64,000 nucleotides of DNA from JACDAE01 sp963744875 (GTDB taxonomy: Bacteria > Chloroflexota > Ktedonobacteria > Ktedonobacterales > Ktedonobacteraceae). A model generated the notes under the pieces. It was not told the origin of the DNA, ran no database searches, and saw nothing but the letters and a program-made list of their open reading frames with translations. Within the stretch, counting starts at the first letter, position 1; every line of letters starts with the position of its first letter. The stretch is from contig CAVUVQ010000010.1 in the NCBI GenBank assembly GCA_963744875.1, forward strand, positions 756,787 to 820,786, in the 5' to 3' direction. The position numbers were made by a program, and so were the translations under genes. Positions 1-7,225 of this stretch are shown here, piece by piece.

Positions 1-1
1 T

Positions 2-77
2 ACATCATGAGAGAACGGGTGTCAAGCCAAGTTGTCGCTACGCGCCAATACGCTTGACACCCGTTCTCTCATGATGT
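2..77. repeat. Perfect 26-bp inverted repeat (76-nt hairpin)
   Basis: Bases 2-27 are the exact reverse complement of 52-77, with a 24-nt loop. The arm contains ACGGGTGTCAAGC. It lies 95 bp beyond the stop of the leftward ssb operon. It could be a strong terminator, a replication or transfer hairpin, or an end of a mobile element. There is no run of T on the exit side of the stem, which argues against a simple intrinsic terminator. Function unknown. Confidence 0.85.
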
Positions 78-171
78 GAAGAATGGATACACCCGCCCAC
101 AGAGAGAAGAACAAAACAAAGAAAACGAAAAGGGAAAACAACGTGTTGGGGAACAAAACTACAGAGGGAAG

Positions 172-597
172 TTAGAAGGGGTGATCATCTAAATCGCCAA
201 GGACATCATTCTCATCAATGCCGCCTGCTCCATCTTCATCAATGAAGCCTGTTGCACTTTGCCCTTCGCCCTTTTTGAGCAATCGGACCGTCTGAGCAAC
301 GACTTTCAAAGCATAGCGTTTTTGTCCGTCTTTCTCCCATACGTCTTGTGCCAGTCGCCCGTCAATCTCAACTCGTGTTCCTTTTGTGAGCTTGTCATTG
401 CACTGTACTGCAAGCTGTTTCCAGGTCTCGACATTCAGCCACATTGCAGGTTTATCTTTCCCCTGACTCACTGCTATTGAAAACTTCGTGACTGCATTTC
501 CACCTTTGGTATAGCTCATGTCTGGTTCTTTTCCCAGGTTCCCAGTAAAGGTGACTTTATTCCAGATGGAGTCTACTTTTGTTGGTGTCTGTGTCAT
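172..597 (-). CDS. ssb: Single-stranded DNA-binding protein
   Basis: 141 residues with an OB-fold SSB layout: VTFTGNLGKEPDMSYTKGG near the start, then WLNVETWKQLAVQC and TRVEIDGRL. The acidic tail ends DLDDHPF, a variant of the DDxPF tip that recruits repair and replication partners. It coats single-stranded DNA. An AAGGAG site precedes the ATG. It is the last gene of a leftward run (sigma factor, HNH, zinc ribbon, small protein, ssb), a setting more typical of a plasmid or integrative element than of the chromosomal rpsF-ssb-rpsR cluster, so it is probably an accessory copy. Confidence 0.92.
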   Translation of the reverse strand: MTQTPTKVDSIWNKVTFTGNLGKEPDMSYTKGGNAVTKFSIAVSQGKDKPAMWLNVETWKQLAVQCNDKLTKGTRVEIDGRLAQDVWEKDGQKRYALKVVAQTVRLLKKGEGQSATGFIDEDGAGGIDENDVLGDLDDHPF

Positions 598-600
598 TGG

Positions 601-828
601 TTATTGCTCCTTTTTGAAGTACAAGTCAATTTGTTCCCCAACATGACGAACATCAAAGTACAAGGACAATTCAGTTAGCACACTTTGCTGTAGCGTTGCA
701 GGTTTGTTCCTCAACACATCACCCAGGGTGAACGGTGACTCAAGGTATTCAGCAAACACGGTGCTCACTTCTGAACTTAAGTAGTCGATAACGGCATACG
801 GATTGTTGGGTATTGGTGTTGTGGTCAT
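601..828 (-). CDS. Small hypothetical protein
   Basis: About 75 residues, acidic, no recognisable domain, no signal peptide or membrane segment. Two ATGs are possible. The second (at 828) is chosen because AAGGAG lies 8 nt before it and only 2 nt from the first. It ends 3 nt before the ssb start, so the two are probably translated together. Function not recognised. Its 3' coding part contains the TGTTCCCCAAC word that recurs in this block. Confidence 0.6.
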   Translation of the reverse strand: MTTTPIPNNPYAVIDYLSSEVSTVFAEYLESPFTLGDVLRNKPATLQQSVLTELSLYFDVRHVGEQIDLYFKKEQ

Positions 829-840
829 TGGCATTGCTCC

Positions 841-1047
841 TTATCCCCAAAGGGATGCATGTTCAATCTGTTCTGAAGATGTATTTTCACTCTGGACAGA
901 AACCGTGTTCCATACTCCTGCTGTCAGTCGTTGAACCGTATTGCATCCAGAACGCCTGCACTTTTGATACTGAACATCCGTGGTAGACATCCAGGAATGC
1001 CCATATTTTTCACACTGGGTTAAGGGCTTTTTCTTTGGTTGAGACAT
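841..1047 (-). CDS. Small zinc-ribbon-like protein
   Basis: 68 residues. It has one C-x6-H pair (CEKYGHSW) followed by a C-x4-C pair (CRRSGC), which could hold one metal ion; the rest is polar and unremarkable. It overlaps the end of the upstream HNH gene by 38 nt, suggesting coupled expression. AGGGGATAGGT precedes the ATG. No family is recognised, and metal binding is inferred only from the Cys/His spacing. Confidence 0.55.
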   Translation of the reverse strand: MSQPKKKPLTQCEKYGHSWMSTTDVQYQKCRRSGCNTVQRLTAGVWNTVSVQSENTSSEQIEHASLWG

Positions 1048-1378
1048 ACCTATCCCCTTGAGAACGCTCTTGCAAGCAGTGTTGATGCTTGTATATCTCT
1101 AACAAAACAATCGTCATACGGAGTCTGAGCCAAAAATCATATCGCCCGTGACACGTAGGACATAAGCACATGAGGGGGGCATGTGGATTTTGGGTATCAT
1201 TCAAAAAAACATGCGCCGCATGAAGATACACCCGATACCATTCTCCTGTGCGCTTACTCTTGCGCCTGGCCTTTTGTTTCACCTTACACCGCTCACACCG
1301 CCAGCCAGCCCGCTCTTTACATGCCCTGGAAAGCTCTTTCCAGTTGGGTGGATAGAGATGTTTACGCACATGCATCAT
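1010..1378 (-). CDS. HNH endonuclease-like protein
   Basis: 122 residues. The core CERC, then HAAHV, then CLCPTCHGRYD matches the zinc-bound HNH/HNHc fold: two CxxC knuckles flanking the catalytic His. It would nick or cut DNA. It is short and has no other domain, like the HNH proteins of phages and mobile elements. The start lies 3 nt beyond the sigma factor stop, so it is in the same leftward operon. Target unknown. Confidence 0.7.
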   Translation of the reverse strand: MMHVRKHLYPPNWKELSRACKERAGWRCERCKVKQKARRKSKRTGEWYRVYLHAAHVFLNDTQNPHAPLMCLCPTCHGRYDFWLRLRMTIVLLEIYKHQHCLQERSQGDRYVSTKEKALNPV

Positions 1379-1381
1379 GGT

Positions 1382-1897
1382 TCATACCTCTTGATACTGT
1401 CGTTTCAGGGCTTTTCTTCCACGATGAACAATGGTGTTTATGGCCTTTGGAGAATAGTTTGCCAATTGTGCAATCTCTGCAAGGGAAAAGCCATAGGCCG
1501 AGAACACCACCGCCCGACGATAGTGTTGGGGAAGACGCTGTAACGCTTCGACTAATGACAGGCGGGTAAGAATTGTTTCCTCTTGATTGCACACCCCTGC
1601 ACACCATTCTTCCTCAAGGGAGCACTGAGGCGCGTTCCGTTCTCGCATCTGTCGTTTTCGTGCTGCATCAATCGCGACGTTTTTTGCAATGCGATAGAGC
1701 CAGGGACGCAGATTGTCATAGTGAACCGTGGGCAGGGCTTGCCACGCCTTTAAAAACGTGTCGTGTGTCAAGTCTTCTGCATCTTCATACGTGAAGCCAT
1801 GATGAGAAAAGTAACTTACAAGAGAGGGGTGATACTGAGTATACAGGTGTTCAATCGTTGGGGTTGAGGATGCACCCGCTCTAACCGTTTGCTGCAT
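1382..1897 (-). CDS. ECF-type RNA polymerase sigma factor
   Basis: 171 residues. Sigma region 2 is at about 17-85 (YEDAEDLTHDTFLKAWQAL, then RPWLYRIAKNVAIDAARKR). Region 4 is at about 112-165 (ALQRLPQHYRRAVVFSAYGF, LAEIAQLANYSPKAINTIVHRGRKAL). It directs RNA polymerase to a small set of promoters. No anti-sigma gene adjoins it. Because it heads the HNH-ssb run just after a terminator, it may control genes of this accessory block. Confidence 0.9.
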   Translation of the reverse strand: MQQTVRAGASSTPTIEHLYTQYHPSLVSYFSHHGFTYEDAEDLTHDTFLKAWQALPTVHYDNLRPWLYRIAKNVAIDAARKRQMRERNAPQCSLEEEWCAGVCNQEETILTRLSLVEALQRLPQHYRRAVVFSAYGFSLAEIAQLANYSPKAINTIVHRGRKALKRQYQEV

Positions 1898-1920
1898 GAG
1901 GAAACCTTTCTTTCAAAGAA

Positions 1921-1954
1921 AAGCCCCGCACACTCTCACGGTTATGCGGGGTTA
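1921..1954 (-). terminator. Intrinsic terminator, leftward
   Basis: On the minus strand AACCCCGCA pairs with TGCGGGGCT across a 14-nt loop, and TTTTCTTT follows. It ends the transcript that comes from 1976-2248 and separates it from the sigma-HNH-ssb operon. Confidence 0.8.
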
Positions 1955-1975
1955 CAACACATCAAGGGAATGCAT

Positions 1976-2248
1976 TTAGGATTGCGTGCTTTTGGAGACA
2001 CGCCGCTTTTTCGGTCCATCGGTACCCATTGGAGACAATGATTGTTGCAAGGTTGCAAGAAAACGTTCTTCATTCATCATCCTCAAATCGTGGTAGGGAA
2101 TGCAGTGCACTTGCCCAACGTCCTCACGAAACGCGAACAGGGCAAGGGTGTCGTTTATCACGGTATACAGAAGATGATCATCAGGCAAGAAGACGCAGGA
2201 ACTATAGCCGTGTGTTCTCGCAAGAGAAGCAGCATAAAGAAATGTCAT
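1976..2248 (-). CDS. Hypothetical protein, 90 aa
   Basis: 90 residues with a mixed N-terminal half (LLYTVINDTLALFAFRED) and a basic C-terminus (GPKKRRVSKS). No family recognised. It is the last gene before the terminator at 1921-1954, and lies 11 nt after the stop of the 185-aa gene upstream, so it belongs to the same leftward transcript. No signal peptide. Confidence 0.5.
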   Translation of the reverse strand: MTFLYAASLARTHGYSSCVFLPDDHLLYTVINDTLALFAFREDVGQVHCIPYHDLRMMNEERFLATLQQSLSPMGTDGPKKRRVSKSTQS

Positions 2249-2259
2249 TGCTTTTTCTC

Positions 2260-2817
2260 CTATACTTCAATCGGCTTTCCAGGCCGACGTTGATGTAACT
2301 TTTTCAACTTTGTTTCTATCCTGAGTCTGGTACTTTCACGCATACAGGCTAACCGCTTTGTTGCATCCTCTCGTCCACACATCAATGCACCTATCAGCAT
2401 ATTGTGCCCATAGAGGCCACGCCTAAAGAGATCAAATGCATCATTGACAAAACCGCTTTTGTCGAGAGAGAGGGGGGCAATACTAGCAAGCCTCATTTGA
2501 TAGGGTTCATACCATTTGAGTTGATCTAACGTCAGCACTGGTACTGGCACACAACTATCATGCGTTCCACACACCAGCGCCGTGATACCATGTTTCCATC
2601 GGTCTTGACAATTGAGTGAATACTTGTACCAATCTGAAGCTCTGGCAAGGACAACTGCTTTATACGTGACGCCTTGAGAGGGACGAGAGAGAGAAACACA
2701 ATTTCCGGTAACTGTCCCGTGGTGGACAAGCGCGTCAAGATGTCCTTGTTGTTCATAGAGGGTTGCCCATACATCCGCTGATTTATACCGAGAATAGCGC
2801 CTCTCTCGTGTCGTCAT
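2260..2817 (-). CDS. Hypothetical protein, 185 aa
   Basis: 185 residues, basic at the N-terminus (MTTRERRYSRYKSADVW) and at the C-terminus (ETKLKKLHQRRPGKPIEV). No domain recognised. The stop of the membrane/coiled-coil gene upstream is 3 nt away, so the two are probably co-expressed and may work together. Several Cys residues are scattered without a CxxC pattern. Confidence 0.55.
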   Translation of the reverse strand: MTTRERRYSRYKSADVWATLYEQQGHLDALVHHGTVTGNCVSLSRPSQGVTYKAVVLARASDWYKYSLNCQDRWKHGITALVCGTHDSCVPVPVLTLDQLKWYEPYQMRLASIAPLSLDKSGFVNDAFDLFRRGLYGHNMLIGALMCGREDATKRLACMRESTRLRIETKLKKLHQRRPGKPIEV

Positions 2818-2820
2818 TTC

Positions 2821-3864
2821 CTACAATCCTTTCAATTGTTGCGGTCCATCTTTTTGCTCTTCAATGGTATAGGGAAGTTGCTTTTCCAGGCGAAGCAGCA
2901 TATCTCTCGTCATGGCGTTTTGAAGATCTTGAAAGAAGGCGTTTTGCTTCATGACATTGGCAAGCGTGTCAATCTGTGCTTGACTTTGAAGCTTTTTCAC
3001 TTCCAACATCGTCTTCATTTCAACATCTTTCGATTGCGCTTCAGCATGGGCCTCTCGCAATCGAAGCTGTTGATCATTGAGCATGGTGATTTCTAAGCGT
3101 CTTTGCTCAAGTGCACGTGCAATCGCCTTGCCTCGCCGTTGCTCCATGGCGTCTTGTTGCTCCGCAGTTGTGGGCATTGCCTTATGTACAAAGGCTACGT
3201 AGAAATCAGCCGCCAGGGTGAAAACGGAACGACCAACCGAGAACGCGATTAGGAACGCGACATTCTCCAAACTAGCAGCAAGCGACACAACTAGAAAGGA
3301 GATCTGACCAATAGCGACACCTGAAGCCAGGACAAACCACGAAAGCCGATGGTGAAACAGTTCTTTTTTCTCCGCTTCAGTAACCATCCCTTTCTCTCTG
3401 TGATCATTCCTGATGGTGTCACTCTTCATACTGACAACCATAAATGAGACTTCTAATGCTAATATTGTTGCAATGATAGACCAGACCACCCACCACGAAA
3501 GACCGTCTTTTCCTTTTGCCATATTGGAAGAGATGAAGAAGTACACCTCTCCCACCGTGCCGGTACAAAGCACGAGAGGGGCAAGCACTGACCAGACTTC
3601 AGAGGTATATTCTTTGATCTTGCGTGACGTGCTCATTCCAAAGTGGACACCTGATAACGATTGCTCAACATGTTGCATTGTCTCTTCAGGCGAATAGTTA
3701 ATCAGGTTCAATTCACCGCCTTGGTGATGATTGATCTTTGGTCCGGTGTTCCCCAACGGAGGGGATTGAGCCGAGGTAGCCGTTACCTGTCCTTGCTGTT
3801 GCCCAAAAATCGCACCTATTCCCGCTTTGATTTTTCCTGGGATAGTGCTCTTTCCCATAATCAC
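2821..3864 (-). CDS. Membrane protein with C-terminal coiled coil
   Basis: 347 residues. A soluble Gln/Ser/Gly-rich N-terminus (about 1-95) is followed by four hydrophobic segments (about 98-116, 127-147, 173-195 and 200-225). Residues 235-320 are highly charged and Gln/Glu/Arg-rich (MEQRRGKAIARALEQRRLE), the pattern of a long coiled coil. There is no enzyme motif. With a lytic transglycosylase and lipoprotein upstream on the same strand, an envelope or transfer-apparatus role is possible, but this is inference only. Confidence 0.6.
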   Translation of the reverse strand: MIMGKSTIPGKIKAGIGAIFGQQQGQVTATSAQSPPLGNTGPKINHHQGGELNLINYSPEETMQHVEQSLSGVHFGMSTSRKIKEYTSEVWSVLAPLVLCTGTVGEVYFFISSNMAKGKDGLSWWVVWSIIATILALEVSFMVVSMKSDTIRNDHREKGMVTEAEKKELFHHRLSWFVLASGVAIGQISFLVVSLAASLENVAFLIAFSVGRSVFTLAADFYVAFVHKAMPTTAEQQDAMEQRRGKAIARALEQRRLEITMLNDQQLRLREAHAEAQSKDVEMKTMLEVKKLQSQAQIDTLANVMKQNAFFQDLQNAMTRDMLLRLEKQLPYTIEEQKDGPQQLKGL

Positions 3865-4018
3865 CCCTTTCCTCTCACGGAAATTTTGATAGAAAATCTT
3901 AAGGTGGTCACAAGATGGTCACAAAATGGACCGTAAAGTGAGCCTGAAAAGCGGCTTAACTCTCATGGAACAGGCAAGCAGTTCTCACGAAAATTTCGCC
4001 GCTTTGTGCTAAAGGTGA

Positions 4019-4267
4019 CTACGCACTCTGACGCTTTTGCGAAAGTGAAGCGCGTTTTGTTTTCTTCACTTCCGCAATTTGTTTGTTCTCAAGTTTGATG
4101 TTGAGAGCGTTGGCGGCGCGTTGGCGTTTGTTGAGCACCGAAAGTAGTTGCGTATACGTGACCATCATAAAATCACTATCCGCATCAGCAATACCCTTTT
4201 TCATCTGCTCACGCAATGCCATAAAATCTTGATACTCTTTTGCCTGGACGGTTTCACCTGTTGCCAT
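4019..4267 (-). CDS. Small basic helical protein
   Basis: 82 residues, predicted mostly helical, ending in a Lys/Arg/Ser-rich tail (KKTKRASLSQKRQSA). No family recognised. It lies between the 51-aa gene upstream and the membrane/coiled-coil gene downstream; the 154-nt gap to the latter has no gene. The basic tail would suit nucleic-acid or membrane-surface binding, which is not shown. Confidence 0.5.
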   Translation of the reverse strand: MATGETVQAKEYQDFMALREQMKKGIADADSDFMMVTYTQLLSVLNKRQRAANALNIKLENKQIAEVKKTKRASLSQKRQSA

Positions 4268-4325
4268 CGTGTGTATTCCTTTCTGTTCTCTAGACGCCTG
4301 TATGTTCTCTAGACACCTGACTGTT

Positions 4326-4374
4326 CAGGGCTAGCGTCTGCCAGCCACCCTTAAGCGACTGGCACCCGTCAACC
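4326..4374. repeat. Hairpin element, copy 1
   Basis: AGGGCTAGCGTC is followed by the stem TGCCAG (4339-4344) / CTGGCA (4359-4364) and then CCCGTCA. Copy 2 at 6049-6100 has identical flanks, but its stem is TATCAG / CTGATA, so two base pairs changed on both sides while pairing was kept. Both copies are in gaps between leftward genes. This suggests a structured RNA or a DNA site recognised as a hairpin. Confidence 0.6.
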
Positions 4375-4378
4375 TTGA

Positions 4379-4534
4379 CTATTTTCCATGACTTATATTC
4401 GTCGTCCAAGGTTCTTGCTCGTTCCCTGTTGGATAGACCTTGTGCCGCTTGCCATTGATGACTGCATAGGCATTGCGACCACTGAACATTACAGCAACGG
4501 TGTAAATCAAGTTTTCATGCTCAACTTTCTGCAT
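4379..4534 (-). CDS. 51-aa hypothetical protein
   Basis: A short open frame from ATG at 4534 to TAG at 4379. The product is compact and beta-rich in appearance (ENLIYTVAVMFSGRNAYAV, then NGKRHKVYPTG). AAGGA lies about 12 nt before the ATG. It fills the gap between two leftward genes with the same spacing style. No family recognised. It is called on frame, ribosome site and context alone. Confidence 0.5.
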   Translation of the reverse strand: MQKVEHENLIYTVAVMFSGRNAYAVINGKRHKVYPTGNEQEPWTTNISHGK

Positions 4535-4555
4535 TGCTTCAGTATCCTTTTTTGA

Positions 4556-4837
4556 CTAATGGAACAGGGCAAACGCCCATAAGAAATTGCTCTGAAAGAA
4601 GAGAAGCGCCGTTGCACTATAGGCACCAATACACCACAAGAGAATTGCTAGCATGAGCGCACCAAACGAGGGACGATCATCAATCCAATAATGTGCAGGT
4701 GCATCGCCACGGCGTGCATATGCCTCTTTTTGCCGTTGTGCGGTCTTGCGACCTGATACGTGCTCAATCACTAATCCAAGAACAAAGAAGCTCCCAAAGA
4801 CAATGACCGCAGGTGCAAGCATGTTCATATCTGGCAT
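4556..4837 (-). CDS. Small membrane protein, two TM segments
   Basis: 93 residues. Hydrophobic segments are at about 7-25 (APAVIVFGSFFVLGLVIEHV) and 58-85 (FGALMLAILLWCIGAYSAT), joined by a basic linker (RKTAQRQKEAYARRG). AGGAG lies 7 nt before the ATG. It sits directly after the lipoprotein gene in the leftward operon. No family recognised. Confidence 0.6.
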   Translation of the reverse strand: MPDMNMLAPAVIVFGSFFVLGLVIEHVSGRKTAQRQKEAYARRGDAPAHYWIDDRPSFGALMLAILLWCIGAYSATALLFFQSNFLWAFALFH

Positions 4838-4888
4838 CGTTAACTCCTATCCTAGCACAACAATCAAGTGGACCAGAAACGGTCATCG

Positions 4889-5251
4889 TCAACGCTTGAT
4901 GGTTGATTGCAAAAATGCGATACTTTGCACTTTTATACACAATGAAGTCACCAAATTTGAGCATGTGCAGTTGATTGAGTGTCCACTGTTCGCGCTTCGT
5001 GACGGTGTGGACTGACCATGTGATACCAGGAGTAACAGAGGAAGCATCAACATCATAGGGATGATAGACCGTTCCATCAGGCGGTTCCAGGTAGGCGTGG
5101 GCTTGACGATGAGAGATGGTTGCACCGTTGGAGTTGGCTGTATCGTTTCAGATGTTGGGGAACAACTTGTCACCGACGCGACCAGCAAGCCCAGGATAAG
5201 CACCATTGCGGCAAAAAGGAGGACCGTCAACAGTTTTGAATGCTTCTTCAT
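4889..5251 (-). CDS. Putative lipoprotein, probably frameshifted
   Basis: The N-terminus has a Lys-rich start, a hydrophobic stretch and a lipobox-like ASVTSC, followed by a Thr/Pro-rich linker (about 35-55). Its ATG overlaps the stop of the transglycosylase (ATGA), and that gene's last codons supply GGAGGT as ribosome site. After about 5095 the called frame turns into unlikely protein, while the next frame reads convincingly on (PPDGTVYHPYDVDA, then QLHMLKFGDFIVYKSAKYRI) down to at least 4860. A one-base frameshift near 5095 is therefore likely, by mutation or sequencing error. Function not recognised. Confidence 0.55.
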   Translation of the reverse strand: MKKHSKLLTVLLFAAMVLILGLLVASVTSCSPTSETIQPTPTVQPSLIVKPTPTWNRLMERSIIPMMLMLPLLLLVSHGQSTPSRSANSGHSINCTCSNLVTSLCIKVQSIAFLQSTIKR

Positions 5252-5754
5252 GCCTGACCTCCATTTCCGAGAATGGAGGCAATATAGTTCTGAGTCTCAA
5301 GAGGAAGATGTGCAAGCCAATTCGTACCATACGCGAGCGCAGATTGCACCGCACCGCTACCAGCGTTGTAACAGGCGAGAGCTAACGCCCACGAACCATT
5401 GTGTGCTTTAAGGTATCCCGCCATCAAGTGAGCACCCGCCGAGAGGGATTGTGAAACGTTGAAAGGATTGACATGCAGGTAACTTGCCATTTCTGGCATC
5501 AATTGAGCAACACCACAAGCACCAGCCGATGAACAGATTGACGACTGACACCCGCTTTCCTGATTAATCTGTCGTGCGTAGAGTGTCGGGTCTATGCCGT
5601 TCTGTATTGCCGCTGTCCGTGCCAGATCGAAACAGGAACCGGATGGAGTAGGAAGCTTTGATCGTAGAATGTTGCTTCGTGGAAGCAGGTTGTGAGAAGT
5701 GACTGAAGAATTGTTGAACTTGTTGGATAAGATTTTGATTTGACGGTGTGTCAT
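5248..5754 (-). CDS. Lytic transglycosylase (SLT fold)
   Basis: 168 residues. From about residue 42 it follows the soluble lytic transglycosylase pattern: catalytic Glu66 in ARQINQESGCQ, then GVAQLMP near 81-87 and ALACYNAGSGAV near 115-126. It would cleave murein glycan strands. The start at 5754 is chosen because it overlaps the stop of a 46-aa membrane ORF (ATGA); a longer frame to 5847 exists but lies inside that ORF. No signal peptide is visible on this form, so the small membrane protein may help placement. Similar enzymes open the wall for type IV secretion or phage entry. Confidence 0.8.
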   Translation of the reverse strand: MTHRQIKILSNKFNNSSVTSHNLLPRSNILRSKLPTPSGSCFDLARTAAIQNGIDPTLYARQINQESGCQSSICSSAGACGVAQLMPEMASYLHVNPFNVSQSLSAGAHLMAGYLKAHNGSWALALACYNAGSGAVQSALAYGTNWLAHLPLETQNYIASILGNGGQA

Positions 5755-5891
5755 GGGATAGGGTGTGCGTTGATTTTCGGTGAGAAGTTGATAATCACCC
5801 AGACCATCACGACAATACCAACGAGAGAAACGATGGTACCAAGACACCCACTTTTCTTCTGTGGTGCTGGACCATAATTGATCTTTGCCAT
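5751..5891 (-). CDS. 46-aa single-pass membrane protein
   Basis: The frame runs from ATG at 5891 to a TGA at 5751 that overlaps the next ATG. A polar N-terminus (MAKINYGPAPQKKSG) precedes one hydrophobic helix (about 17-36, TIVSLVGIVVMVWVIINF). The four-base stop/start overlap with the transglycosylase supports it being real and coupled. No family recognised. Confidence 0.55.
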   Translation of the reverse strand: MAKINYGPAPQKKSGCLGTIVSLVGIVVMVWVIINFSPKINAHPIP

Positions 5892-6048
5892 TGTGATAAA
5901 ACCTTTCTCACAAGGCCTGCGATGATATACTCACTATACAGCCTTGTGCTGTAGCAATGGTGTTGGGTTACAGTTTTCTCAGGACGTGAGACCTAACACC
6001 AGCCGCTTATTTTTGTGTTGGGGAACAACCATCTAAACCTTGAACCAC

Positions 6049-6100
6049 CAGGGCTAGCGTCTATCAGCTAGCGACGTTGCCAACTGATACCCGTCAGACC
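6049..6100. repeat. Hairpin element, copy 2
   Basis: AGGGCTAGCGTC, stem TATCAG (6062-6067) / CTGATA (6084-6089), then CCCGTCA. See copy 1 at 4326-4374. The loop differs in length and sequence between copies. It overlaps the stop codon end of the zinc-ribbon ORF. A TGTTGGGGAACA word lies 30 bp to its left. Confidence 0.6.
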
Positions 6101-6346
6101 GAATGGAAGGGTTGTATACTCATTCGAGACGGTTTCTCTATGGAGAGGTGCTCCACACATACCGCAATAGACATCGTTCGCCGTGTAGGGCGTTCCACAA
6201 TGCACACGACGGGCAATCGTGAGAAGCGGTTCCGTAGCTCGTTGTGAGCGGGGGTAACTCAATAATCCGCTCACGCTTCCAAGGTCTTGTATCCATCGAG
6301 ATATCTCCTTACACTGTTGGGTTACAAAAACTTTTCGAGTAGTCAT
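6068..6346 (-). CDS. Small zinc-ribbon protein
   Basis: About 92 residues. The C-terminal half has HCGTPYTANDVYCGMCGAP, a clear two-knuckle zinc ribbon. The N-terminal part is uncertain: the best ribosome site (AAGGAGATATCTCG before an ATG at 6299) opens a different frame that reads plausibly for about 25 codons, so a frameshift near 6200 or a start at 6346 are both possible. It overlaps the J-domain gene. Function not recognised; a DNA- or protein-binding adaptor would fit. Confidence 0.5.
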   Translation of the reverse strand: MTTRKVFVTQQCKEISRWIQDLGSVSGLLSYPRSQRATEPLLTIARRVHCGTPYTANDVYCGMCGAPLHRETVSNEYTTLPFGLTGISWQRR

Positions 6347-6506
6347 ATGCCAGATTAACCGCGACCATATCTTCATGCATCCCGCCTGCATCTGGGTGAT
6401 GCTTTTTCGATAATTCGCGATACTTGAGTATCAAGTCCTTTTTTGCAGGAATGTTTGAAAAGCCGTAAATCTTCAATGCACTTTGCAGCGACTTTTCAAA
6501 TTTCAA
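6309..6506 (-). CDS. J-domain (DnaJ-like) protein
   Basis: 65 residues forming little more than one J domain: helix II LILKYRELSKKHHPDAGG with the HPD motif at 37-39, then helix III (VAVNLAYDYSKSF). J domains stimulate the Hsp70 ATPase. The start is a TTG overlapping the upstream stop (ATTGA). Lone J domains like this occur in phages and plasmids as host-Hsp70 recruiters; the partner here is unknown. Confidence 0.7.
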   Translation of the reverse strand: MKFEKSLQSALKIYGFSNIPAKKDLILKYRELSKKHHPDAGGMHEDMVAVNLAYDYSKSFCNPTV

Positions 6507-6772
6507 TGTTGGGGTACGTGGTGGCGGTGGTGGCGGTGTACAGGTTCTTGTGGTGGTGGTGTCGGTGAAGCCAGTTCTGCAAAGTGGCGTGCTACGGCTT
6601 CAAGCACCTGAAGGGTGACTTTGTTCTTTTCACCGATGTACTTTTTCTCAACTCTTCCATTGACCCGTTTGTAGCCGTACCAGTAGCCGCCCCCACGTTG
6701 TTTGACTTCTTTTCTCAGGGTGAAGGTCTGACCTGTTGAGGAACAAAAATGAAAGGTTGTTGCATCGATCAA
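6503..6772 (-). CDS. Hypothetical protein with YWYGYKRVNG motif
   Basis: 89 residues, TTG start. The middle, GGGYWYGYKRVNGRVEKKYIG, resembles the short beta-rich module often found in proteins of mobile elements in high-GC and Chloroflexota genomes. The C-terminus is Pro- and His-rich (HRHHRHHVPQH). It is the first gene of the leftward run; no clear ribosome site precedes it, so the exact start is uncertain. Confidence 0.5.
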   Translation of the reverse strand: MIDATTFHFCSSTGQTFTLRKEVKQRGGGYWYGYKRVNGRVEKKYIGEKNKVTLQVLEAVARHFAELASPTPPPQEPVHRHHRHHVPQH

Positions 6773-6813
6773 GCCAGAGGTCTAACAAGGAATAGAGGCA
6801 AGAGAATAAGAAA

Positions 6814-6841
6814 AAGGGCCATGAAGAAATTCATAGCCCTT
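6814..6841. terminator. Hairpin, possible terminator
   Basis: AAGGGCcATGAA and TTCATaGCCCTT pair around a GAAA loop, with one internal mismatch. A-rich sequence lies on its left side, so it would work best as a leftward terminator. No gene ends close to it. Confidence 0.5.
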
Positions 6842-6927
6842 GAGTAGTGTTTGACCACACTATTTGATACTCTGCTTTCTTTGGCATCTTCACGCCTCCT
6901 TTCTTTCCAGGTGTGTAGAAAAAATAA

Positions 6928-6954
6928 ATCCCCTCAATCGACCTTTGAGGGGAT
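6928..6954. terminator. Hairpin, possible leftward terminator
   Basis: ATCCCCTCAA pairs with TTGAGGGGAT over a 7-nt loop; the left flank AAAAAATAA becomes a U-rich tail when read leftward. It stands alone in a gap without genes, so it may mark the end of a small undetected transcript from 6955-7260. Confidence 0.55.
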
Positions 6955-7225
6955 ACAGTCTGTTGTGAGTCGTTACAACCGTCGAAACGTTGTGCTGTCT
7001 ATTGGCCTCTGGTAAGACCACCTATATGCGCTTACTTACGCCTTCACACATATAGGGACTCAAAACAACCTATCTTCCTTGCAGTGGTGCATGACTTCTG
7101 CAAAGGTAGCTCTACAACCTTACGTACAAGCATTGTAGACACTGGCACACGGTTTCCCGTTTCGGACGCCTTACCACGCCATTCCTTCAAGCGTTCACAT
7201 GCCTATTGAGTTGTAAAGGTTTCAT
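6955..7225. other. Gap without recognised gene
   Basis: No convincing open frame on either strand. If the leftward hairpin at 6928-6954 is a terminator, this stretch could encode a small leftward RNA, but no family or conserved structure was recognised. Confidence 0.4.

Noticed and set aside
1..80. Hairpin as the first repeat of a CRISPR array
   Set aside because: Only one copy, with no spacers or repeated units following.
4326..6100. Hairpin elements as integron attC sites
   Set aside because: No GTTRRRY/RYYYAAC core pairs and no integrase; the genes between are co-directional and overlapping.
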